Shown here piece after piece: positions 1 to 5,240 of a stretch of 5,240 nt of DNA (positions within the stretch are counted from its first letter, which is position 1; each line of letters begins with the position of its first letter). The position numbers were made by a program, and so were the translations under genes. A model generated the notes under the pieces. It ran no database searches, was not told where the DNA came from, and saw only the letters and a list, made by a program, of their open reading frames with translations. The stretch lies in NCBI GenBank assembly GCA_035512575.1, contig DATKDT010000145.1:1-5240 (forward strand), written 5' to 3'. Source of the DNA: JALYRV01 sp035512575. GTDB taxonomy: Bacteria > Acidobacteriota > Vicinamibacteria > Vicinamibacterales > SCN-69-37.

Positions 1-1373
1 GCGAGTCGCTCGGCGATCATGGCGAGCTGACGCACGGGCTGTTTGCCTACGAGGCGGTGCTGCGCGTACCGCTGTTAATGACCGTGGTGGATCCGAGCGA
101 TCACCAGGGGACAGGTCTGCGTCGCACACCTGTCCCCTCCACGACTGGTGTCACGATTACATCGCCCGCCCGGCATGTGGACATCATGCCCACGATTCTC
201 GAGGCCGCCGCCGCGCCGGCGCTGCCATCGGCATCCGGGACGTCACTTCTGCCGGTGCTGAATGACGAGGCGACCGGCGATCGTCCTTCGTATTTCGAGG
301 CGATGAGCGCCGCCGTGGGGCGCGGATGGGCGCCGCTGCGCGGCGTCATCTCGGGCCGCGAGAAGTACATCGACCTGCCGATTCCCGAGCTCTACGATCT
401 CGCGGCCGATCCCGGCGAGACGGAGAACCTCGCGCCGCGCGCGCAGGAACGGGCCCGGGTGCTGTTCAACACGCTCCGCACGTTCAACACGGCGCCGCCG
501 GCGCGCGCGGCGGCGGAAACGCCCGAAACGCTCGAGCGTCTGCGATCGCTCGGCTACATCGGCGGCGCGAGCGCGCCCGTGCGCGAGCGCTACACCGAAG
601 AGGACGACCCGAAACGCCTCGTCGTCATCGAGCAGATGCTGGCGCGCGCCGGCGACGCGCAGCGCGAGGGCCGCTTCGACGAGGCCATTTCGCTCTATCG
701 GCAGGCGATCGCGCGCCGCGCCGACACCGAGGATGCGTATCGCAAGCTGGCGCTCGTGTACTGGCGGCAGGGCCGCGCGCGCGACGCCATCGAGACCCTG
801 GAAGCGGCGCTGAAGGCCGGCGTGACGCAGAGTGAAGTGCGGATCAAGCTCGGTCAGTATCTTGCGGAGGCAGGACAGCCCGCGCGCGCGATCGAGCTGC
901 TCGAGGCCACGGCCGGCAGCGATCCCGACGCGCTCATCGGCCTCGGCAACGCGTATATGCTCGCCGGGCGCGGGCCTGATGCCATTCGCACGTTCCTGCG
1001 CCTGCTGGCGGCTGACCCGCGCAATGCCGTCGCGCACGAGAACCTGGGCGCCGCGTACCTGGCGCAGCGCAACCTCGCGACCGCCGAACAGTCGCTGCGC
1101 GAGGCGATCGCGCTCGATCCGAATCGGCCCGGCGCGCACACCGCGCTCGGCGTCGTGCTCGCCGGGAGCAGCAGGGAAGCGGCGGCGATCGACGCGTGGA
1201 AGCGCGCGGTCGCCATCGAGCCGCGCGAGCTGAACGCGCTCTACAACCTCACGGTCTATCTCGCGCGCATGGGCCGGCGCGACGAGGCGCGCCTGTATGG
1301 CGGGCAGTTCCTCGCCATCGCGCCGCCGGCGCTGCGACAGGACGCCGAGCGCATCCGTGCCCTGATCCGCTGA
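1..1373 (+). CDS. Sulfatase (alkaline-phosphatase-like fold) fused to C-terminal TPR repeats, 5'-truncated
   Basis: The frame is open from the window edge (first full codon at nt 3) to TGA at 1371-1373, giving 456 visible residues, so the true start is upstream. Residues 1-24 (ESLGDHGELTHG, then LFAYEAVLRVPL) match the block that follows the metal-binding S-D-H-G of sulfatases. The Cys/Ser that becomes formylglycine lies outside the window. SPARHVDIMPTILE (about 54-67) and PELYDLAADPGETENLA (about 128-144) are the usual closing motifs of the domain, and RLRSLGYIGG (179-188) marks its end. Residues about 211-443 hold six or seven TPR-type helical pairs, with recurring G-x-x-x-x-A and A-x-x-x-P patterns. 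Sulfatases hydrolyse sulfate esters and TPRs bind proteins; the substrate is unknown and export cannot be judged without the N-terminus. A phosphatase-like or phosphotransferase member of the superfamily is possible. Residues 35-46 are encoded by a palindromic insert described separately. Confidence 0.88.
   Translation, partial: ESLGDHGELTHGLFAYEAVLRVPLLMTVVDPSDHQGTGLRRTPVPSTTGVTITSPARHVDIMPTILEAAAAPALPSASGTSLLPVLNDEATGDRPSYFEAMSAAVGRGWAPLRGVISGREKYIDLPIPELYDLAADPGETENLAPRAQERARVLFNTLRTFNTAPPARAAAETPETLERLRSLGYIGGASAPVRERYTEEDDPKRLVVIEQMLARAGDAQREGRFDEAISLYRQAIARRADTEDAYRKLALVYWRQGRARDAIETLEAALKAGVTQSEVRIKLGQYLAEAGQPARAIELLEATAGSDPDALIGLGNAYMLAGRGPDAIRTFLRLLAADPRNAVAHENLGAAYLAQRNLATAEQSLREAIALDPNRPGAHTALGVVLAGSSREAAAIDAWKRAVAIEPRELNALYNLTVYLARMGRRDEARLYGGQFLAIAPPALRQDAERIRALIR
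106..138. repeat. Perfect 11-bp inverted repeat (REP-like palindrome) inside the sulfatase gene
   Basis: The arms AGGGGACAGGT (106-116) and ACCTGTCCCCT (128-138) are perfect reverse complements around an 11-nt centre (117-127), and a short inner GC stem (119-120 with 124-125) can extend the hairpin. The unit spans 33 nt, a multiple of three, so the reading frame survives; it encodes most of QGTGLRRTPVPS. Relatives of this sulfatase usually run from the strand after VPLLM directly to SPARHVDIMPT with a short turn, so the segment looks like an added surface loop. GGGGACAG-type palindromes are, from memory, widely dispersed in some GC-rich genomes, where REP-like elements are moved by RAYT transposases. 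No second copy exists in this window, so its dispersed nature is inferred. Confidence 0.7.
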
Positions 1374-1413
1374 GGCTTCAGCGCGCCGCGATGGCGGGGC
1401 GGTTCTTCGCTTG

Positions 1414-1419
1414 TATACT
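1414..1419 (+). promoter_or_regulatory. Possible -10 box upstream of the first VWFA-related gene
   Basis: TATACT fits the bacterial -10 consensus at five of six positions and lies in one of the few AT-containing patches of the 78-bp gap between the sulfatase and the VWFA gene. It would start a transcript near 1426 with a leader of about 26 nt. No convincing -35 box is present 16-18 nt upstream (the region reads GCGATGG), so the call is weak. The gene could instead be read through from the sulfatase gene. Confidence 0.3.
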
Positions 1420-1439
1420 TGCGTTTTCGCGTTCACGAA

Positions 1440-1445
1440 AGGAAG
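1440..1445 (+). promoter_or_regulatory. Ribosome binding site deciding the start at 1452
   Basis: AGGAAG lies six bases before ATG at 1452. It favours this ATG over the in-frame TTG at 1419, which falls inside the putative -10 box and would add eleven charged residues (R-F-R-V-H-E-R-K) in front of the signal peptide. Confidence 0.55.
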
Positions 1446-1451
1446 TGCGGG

Positions 1452-2681
1452 ATGGCCCGTTTCGCCTGGCTCGTCCTTTGTGGCCTCGTCCTTCAGGCTC
1501 CCACGCCGCAGCAGCCGACGTTCCGCGCGACCACCGCGCTCGTCGAGGTCGACGCCGTCGTGCACGACGGCGACGGGAATTTTGTGCGCGGGCTGCAGGC
1601 CGGCGACCTGGCGCTGTTCGAGGACGGCAAGCCCCAGAAAATCGAACAGTTCTACATGGTCACGCACGATCCGGTGAGGCGGCTGTCGCAGATTGCGGCC
1701 GACGAGGCGGGCCACCCCGCCGAGCAGGCGCACCGCGTGTTTCTGATCGTGTTCGACGAGGGCCATCTGGCGGCCGAATCGCTGATGCGCGTGCAGAAAG
1801 GGGCCGAGCAGTTCATCATGACGCACATCGGCCCGGCCGACGCGGCCGGCGTGTTCGTCAACGGCGAGCTGTATCAGGGCCGTCTCACCACCGACAAGGG
1901 CGCGCTGCTCGCGGGCGTGCGCAGGGCGAGCACGGCGGTGGAGAACCGGCAGACGCTGCTGGCGGCGTTTCGCGAGTGGCCGCGCATCCCGAGCGAGCAC
2001 GACGCGCTTCGCGTCTCGGAGGGCGCGCGCGAGCTCGCCGAGCGCCTTGCCGCCGAGGCGTGCCGGACGGAGCCCACGCTGTGCGAGATCGAAGGCTTCC
2101 AGGAAGGCGTGCAGCGCAAGATCGAGCAGAAGGCGCGCTACTACGTGCGATCGGCGCGCAGGCTTGCGGACCGGACGCTGTCGACGGTGTCGGCCATCTC
2201 AGAGAGCCTCAGCAAGTTTGCCGGACGCAAGACCGTGGTGCTGCTCACCGAAGGATTCTTCGTCGAGGACATCCGCGGCACGGTCGAGCGCGTGGCCGCG
2301 CGCGCGGCGCGCGCCGGCGTCACGGTGTACTCGATCGACGGGCGCGGGCTGGTGATGGCCACCGGCGTGCCCGACGCCGCCAGCACCGGCGCCGCGCGGT
2401 CGACCGCGTTCGACACCGGCGAGGACGGCCCGAACATCCTCACGAGCGGCACCGGCGGCCTGATGGTGCGCAACATCGACGACATGGCGCGGGCGTTCGG
2501 CACGGTCGCGCGCGACACCAGCACCTACTACGTCATCGGCTATTCGCCGACCAACACGAAGGTGGACGGCAAATTCCGGAAGATCGAGGTGAAGCCGCTG
2601 AAGGCCGGCATGGACGTGCGCGCGAGGAAAGGCTATCTGGCCACGACGCTGCCGCCGCAGGAAACGATTTGGAAACGCTGA
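1452..2681 (+). CDS. Exported acidobacterial VWFA-related domain protein (shorter paralogue)
   Basis: A 409-residue protein from an ATG with a good ribosome binding site. Residues 1-16 form a short hydrophobic leader (MARFAWLVLCGLVLQA), consistent with export by Sec, though its n-region is short. Residues about 21-70 are a beta-rich domain beginning QPTFRATTALVEVD and ending in an F-E-D-G-K-P-Q-K-I hairpin, which is the family's usual N-terminal module. The VWFA-like core runs from VFLIVFDEGH (about 96-105) through GRKTVVLLTEGFF (258-270) and VTVYSIDGRG (290-299) to TYYVIGYSPTN and RARKGYLA (358-397). The first MIDAS loop reads D-E-G-H instead of D-x-S-x-S, so classical metal binding is doubtful. 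A helical insert at about 185-250 carries C204 and C211 (C-x6-C), which could form a disulfide outside the cytoplasm. Family membership matches TIGR03436 as I know it; biological function is unknown. Confidence 0.85.
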   Translation: MARFAWLVLCGLVLQAPTPQQPTFRATTALVEVDAVVHDGDGNFVRGLQAGDLALFEDGKPQKIEQFYMVTHDPVRRLSQIAADEAGHPAEQAHRVFLIVFDEGHLAAESLMRVQKGAEQFIMTHIGPADAAGVFVNGELYQGRLTTDKGALLAGVRRASTAVENRQTLLAAFREWPRIPSEHDALRVSEGARELAERLAAEACRTEPTLCEIEGFQEGVQRKIEQKARYYVRSARRLADRTLSTVSAISESLSKFAGRKTVVLLTEGFFVEDIRGTVERVAARAARAGVTVYSIDGRGLVMATGVPDAASTGAARSTAFDTGEDGPNILTSGTGGLMVRNIDDMARAFGTVARDTSTYYVIGYSPTNTKVDGKFRKIEVKPLKAGMDVRARKGYLATTLPPQETIWKR

Positions 2682-4665
2682 ACGGCACATCGCGGCGCGC
2701 GGTCTGACCGTTCGGCAGCCGCGCCTCGACGTGCAGCACGTAGTCGCCCGGCGTGAGCCGGTCGAGCGGCAGCGTCGTTGAGAACGTCGCGGTGCGCCGT
2801 CCGCCATCAGCTGCCGCCGCAAGCGGCACCGTGCGCGGCTCGATGTCGACGGGCCCGGAGACGCCAAACGTCAGCTCGGCGTTCTCCGATCGCGATCCCC
2901 AGAACACTCGCGTGAAGATCCGCAGCGTCTCCGCCGCCGCGAACGCACGCGCCGTCGTCGGCTGAAACGGCACGAGCGGCGCAATCAGATTGCCGCCGAG
3001 CGCCGGCTGCGGGCGGCCGTCGACGCCAATAACGATGCCGCTGACTTGCAGCTTCGACGCCGACGTGTCCGGCGCGTCAACGGGAATCTGCACCATGCCC
3101 GCGCGGCCAAGTGCGCGGCTCGCGAGCGCCATGCGCAGCGTGAGCGGCTGCGGCGGCAGCTCAATCAGGCCATTGACGAGAAACGTCACGTCGCTGGCGT
3201 CGATCGGCCGCGCCTGAAACGTGAACGCGTGCTCGGCGGTCGCTTTCACTTTGCCTTCGGGATCGAGCGCCGTCAGCTTCATCTGCAGCAGGTCGTCGAT
3301 TGGCGCCGTGCTGCCGGGCAGCATCGGGTAGGTGACCTGCAGCGTGACGGCCGTCAGCGTGCCCTTGTCGCCGGCCCCGAGCGCCGTCGCGACGGCTCGC
3401 AGGCCGATGCCACTGACGTTGATGGCGGAGGCAATCGCGGCGGTGACATTCGTGATCGGATCGGGCGCATCCGCGGCGGCTCCCGGCGCGAGGTAGCGGT
3501 CGCGTCCCCGCACGCGCACGCCGTCGCGCGTCACGCGGATGTCGATGTCGTGAAACGCGCCGTCACGGGGGAGCGGGTCCGGCGTGTAGGCGAGCAGATA
3601 GTAGCTGCCGTTCTCGCCAACGATCTCATTCACCGCGCGCGTAAGATTCGACTGGTTGATGAACGCGCGTCCGCCGGTATTGACGGCCATCTCCGACAGG
3701 TAGTTCTGTTGGATGCGGATGCGGCGCGCGATTTCGGCGCGCACGAGCTCGTGCCGGCGGTCGGTGTATCCGCCAATCGTGCCGATGCCGCCGCGCACGG
3801 CATCCTCCGGCATCGTATGTCCTCGCGGATCAAGCGTGTAGACCGGTACGTTCGCCTGACGTGCCTTCCCGAACGCGTTCCGCAGGTCCTCGTGCACGGC
3901 CCTCCACCACTGGAACTCCTCGGCGTTGAGGGATGCATTGGGATCGATCGCGACACCCGCACTGACGAACACGATAGCCCGGCGCGGATGCGGCGAACCG
4001 GCGAGCGCGGCGGCCACGTTCTGCAGCGTGCGCGCCGTGGATTTCGCGTAGTTGATGGGAACCCTGTTCAGCTTCCGCATCGCGTCGATCTCCGGGTCGC
4101 CGCCGCCCGGCAGCCGGTGCAGCGCGTCGAGCCCGAATCCCATCGCGTCGCGCACGCGATCGATCGCCGCCAGCAGCCGCGCGCGGTCGCGCGTGATGTT
4201 GATCCCGAGATCCGATCGGCCCGTGAACACGACGCCGACCTCGTCGTCGGGCGACAACGCCGTCACGAAGTCGGTGACGATACGTTTGACGGGGATGATC
4301 TCCGACTCGATGATGTGCAGATCGTCGATCACGAGCACGAACAGGCGGCTGTTGGCCGCGGGAGGCGCGTTCGTAGCGACGTCCGCGACGACCGCGTCCT
4401 CCCGCTCTTCCCGCGTATCGGCCTCGAGCGGAGTCGTCGAGACCGGAACGGAGACGAACTGAAAGTCCGTGATGCGTTGCAGGCGCCCGTTCTCCCGAAT
4501 CTCGAAGTCGGCCACCGCAAGGTCGGTGATCGGCCGGTCGTTGCGATCGGTGACGACGACGTCGACGAGCACCTGATCCACGCGCGCGCGGAATGTCGGC
4601 CGCTGCGGCGGCGGCGCGGCCGCCTGCGCGGCAAGGACGACGATGGGTAGCCAGACGCGCGTCAT
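2533..4665 (-). CDS. Exported acidobacterial VWFA-related domain protein, long form with C-terminal extension
   Basis: A 710-residue protein from ATG at 4665-4663 to TGA at 2535-2533. Residues 1-17 (MTRVWLPIVVLAAQAAA) look like a Sec signal peptide. Residues about 21-70 repeat the module of the neighbouring VWFA protein (QRPTFRARVD, then DFEIRENGRLQRI). The VWFA-like core includes FVLVIDDLHI (109-118), VGVVFTGRSDLGINITRDR (143-161), RAIVFVSAGVAID (229-241), VYTLDPRG (275-282), MAVNTGGRAF (326-335) and YYLLAYTPDP through RYLAP (355-394). The first MIDAS loop is D-D-L-H, not D-x-S-x-S. Residues about 400-665 are a beta-rich extension I cannot name. The last 44 residues (667-710) are antisense to the other VWFA gene and are Ser/Arg/Pro-rich; 24 of these 44 codons end in A or T, against 6 of the first 55, so they look like read-through. 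The start overlaps the upstream gene's stop (ATGA), indicating translational coupling. Role unknown. Confidence 0.87.
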   Translation of the reverse strand: MTRVWLPIVVLAAQAAAPPPQRPTFRARVDQVLVDVVVTDRNDRPITDLAVADFEIRENGRLQRITDFQFVSVPVSTTPLEADTREEREDAVVADVATNAPPAANSRLFVLVIDDLHIIESEIIPVKRIVTDFVTALSPDDEVGVVFTGRSDLGINITRDRARLLAAIDRVRDAMGFGLDALHRLPGGGDPEIDAMRKLNRVPINYAKSTARTLQNVAAALAGSPHPRRAIVFVSAGVAIDPNASLNAEEFQWWRAVHEDLRNAFGKARQANVPVYTLDPRGHTMPEDAVRGGIGTIGGYTDRRHELVRAEIARRIRIQQNYLSEMAVNTGGRAFINQSNLTRAVNEIVGENGSYYLLAYTPDPLPRDGAFHDIDIRVTRDGVRVRGRDRYLAPGAAADAPDPITNVTAAIASAINVSGIGLRAVATALGAGDKGTLTAVTLQVTYPMLPGSTAPIDDLLQMKLTALDPEGKVKATAEHAFTFQARPIDASDVTFLVNGLIELPPQPLTLRMALASRALGRAGMVQIPVDAPDTSASKLQVSGIVIGVDGRPQPALGGNLIAPLVPFQPTTARAFAAAETLRIFTRVFWGSRSENAELTFGVSGPVDIEPRTVPLAAAADGGRRTATFSTTLPLDRLTPGDYVLHVEARLPNGQTARRDVPFSVSKSFPAAAASWPDSLSSRARPCRPSAASPRSSGICRPPSCWSANSR
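2697..2724 (+). terminator. Imperfect GC hairpin just after the shorter VWFA gene
   Basis: Starting 16 nt after the stop codon, GCGCGG (2697-2702) pairs with CCGCGC (2719-2724), CTG (2704-2706) with CAG (2716-2718), and CC (2708-2709) with GG (2714-2715), leaving the loop GTTC. That makes 11 pairs with single-base bulges at 2703 and 2707. No T-run follows, so it is not a standard intrinsic terminator. It also lies in coding sequence of the opposite-strand gene (around LPNGQTARRD), so pairing by chance in GC-rich codons is possible. Its position suits a 3'-end stabiliser or a weak terminator for the + strand gene. Confidence 0.25.
4662..4665 (-). promoter_or_regulatory. ATGA stop/start overlap coupling two - strand genes
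   Basis: Read on the - strand, ATGA holds the start ATG (4665-4663) of the long VWFA protein and the stop TGA (4664-4662) of the upstream gene. The only purine-rich stretch before it, GAAGTGAAGG, ends about ten bases upstream and is a weak ribosome binding site, so reinitiation by ribosomes finishing the upstream gene probably drives translation of the VWFA gene. Confidence 0.7.
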
Positions 4666-5240
4666 CGAATGATCGCCTTCACTTCGAAGCGCCGGAAGTT
4701 GGTGTACTTCGCCTCGCAGACGATCTCTTCGTAGATGCCCGTCACCGCCGCCTCGCGGGCGCGCGTATTCGGCGCCGCGCCGTCTTCATAGTGCTCGCCG
4801 AACCGGACGGGCACGAGCATGCCGAGCCGCGGATCCTCGTCATAGATCGTCGACAGCGTCATGCGGACTGAGCCAATCTCGAGCGCCAGCAGGGTGCGCC
4901 GGACGCGGCCGGTGTCGCGCTCCACGGTGATGTCGCCGGCGGCGAAGACCGGGCGGCCTTCGAGGTCGTGGATGAGCGTCGGCGTGCCCACCTCGCGAAA
5001 GCCAATCGTCTGCACGGGCACGCCCTGGATTCGCGAGCCCCGCCTGCGCGTGAACGCGAAGCGCCCGCGGTGCTTCGGATCGAGCACGAGCAGCGCCAGC
5101 GTCGGCTCGTTGAAATTACGCACGACGCGTCCGAGGTTGAACCGCGAGTTGTAGGTCTTGAACTGGCGGGCGACCTCCGGTGCGGCCACGCGCCTCAGCG
5201 CCTCCTTGAGGTCTGGCCGATCCGGCGCCGGCCGTCCGTC
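4662..5240 (-). CDS. Conserved protein of unknown function, 5'-truncated, operon partner of the VWFA gene
   Basis: The frame is open from the right edge of the window to TGA at 4664-4662, giving 192 visible residues; the N-terminus is missing. I do not know its function. It resembles, from memory, a conserved hypothetical family common in Acidobacteria, with hallmarks RNFNEPTLALL (about 41-51), a following L-D-P-x-x-x-x-R-F-x-F segment, a central stretch P-V-F-A-A-G-D-I-T-V-E-R-D-T-G-R-V, and a closing YTNFRRFEV. The alternation of charged and hydrophobic residues predicts mostly beta strands with no membrane helix in the visible part, which would suit an extracytoplasmic beta-sheet protein, but no signal peptide can be checked. 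The GTG at 5189-5187 could act as a start, but the frame continues upstream without a stop (D-G-R-P-A-P-D-R-P-D-L-K-E-A-L-R-R), so a truncated gene is more likely. It is co-directional with, and coupled to, the exported VWFA protein, suggesting a shared process. Confidence 0.72.
   Translation of the reverse strand, partial: DGRPAPDRPDLKEALRRVAAPEVARQFKTYNSRFNLGRVVRNFNEPTLALLVLDPKHRGRFAFTRRRGSRIQGVPVQTIGFREVGTPTLIHDLEGRPVFAAGDITVERDTGRVRRTLLALEIGSVRMTLSTIYDEDPRLGMLVPVRFGEHYEDGAAPNTRAREAAVTGIYEEIVCEAKYTNFRRFEVKAIIR

Noticed and set aside
57..59. GTG at 57 as the start of the sulfatase-TPR gene
   Set aside because: Conserved sulfatase sequence (ESLGDHGELTHG) lies in frame upstream to the window edge, so the gene begins outside.
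493..515. Seven-bp inverted repeat CGCCGCC/GGCGGCG in the sulfatase gene
   Set aside because: It lies in a Pro/Ala/Arg linker (TAPPARAAAET) built from GC-only codons, so the symmetry is compositional, unlike the mixed-base palindrome at 106-138.
1384..1396. Small hairpin CGCC-GCGAT-GGCG after the sulfatase gene as a terminator
   Set aside because: Only four base pairs and no T-run follow; GC-rich sequence gives such pairs by chance.
1470..1481. Lipobox around Cys10 of the shorter VWFA protein (L-V-L-C)
   Set aside because: The residue before Cys is Leu rather than Gly, Ala or Ser, and Cys10 is too close to the N-terminus for a lipoprotein signal peptide.
243..2000. Long - strand open frame (about 585 codons) antisense to the sulfatase and the shorter VWFA gene
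   Set aside because: Its protein is dominated by Arg, Ala and Val without any recognisable motif, and it covers two well-supported genes. Long antisense frames are expected in DNA this GC-rich with strongly G/C-ending codons.
1196..2707. Open + strand frame (about 503 codons) crossing the sulfatase end and the shorter VWFA gene
   Set aside because: It is a frame-shifted shadow: the translation is Arg/Gly/Ala-rich and crosses the intergenic gap with no start signal.
3046..4650. Long + strand open frame (about 534 codons) antisense to the long VWFA gene
   Set aside because: It is Arg/His/Asp-rich, shows no domain pattern, and mirrors a gene with signal peptide, family motifs and coupled start. 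It is a shadow of that gene's codon bias.

Overview
The window is GC-rich, almost entirely coding, and most likely from an acidobacterium. The main reason is that two of its four genes encode secreted proteins of the acidobacterial 'VWFA-related' type (the family behind TIGR03436), beside a sulfatase fused to TPRs and a conserved-hypothetical partner of a kind I associate from memory with that phylum. The exact lineage (for example Vicinamibacteria-like, given the high GC) is inference.

Layout: (1) nt 1-1373, + strand: the 3' part of a sulfatase-TPR fusion whose catalytic N-terminal region lies outside the window. A perfect palindrome at 106-138 sits in frame inside the sulfatase domain. (2) nt 1374-1451: a 78-bp gap, the only real intergenic space, holding a possible -10 box and a good ribosome binding site. 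(3) nt 1452-2681, + strand: a 409-residue exported VWFA-related protein. (4) nt 2533-4665, - strand: a second, longer (710-residue) exported VWFA-related protein. (5) nt 4662-5240, - strand: the 3' part of an unrecognised conserved protein, joined to gene 4 by an ATGA stop/start overlap, so these two form an operon read right to left.

The two VWFA genes converge and overlap tail to tail by 149 bp. The last 44 codons of the longer one are antisense to the conserved C-terminus of the shorter one and have a quite different third-base composition from the rest of the gene. That tail therefore looks like read-through after loss of an ancestral stop. The two VWFA proteins start alike (signal peptide, then Q-x-P-T-F-R-A and a beta-rich domain) and are probably diverged paralogues. 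Their function is unknown; envelope or adhesion roles are only guesses.

I see no RNA gene, transposase, CRISPR array or known defence system, and no gene-free stretch above 300 bases. The points most worth a second look are the in-frame palindrome in the sulfatase and the convergent overlap with its hairpin.
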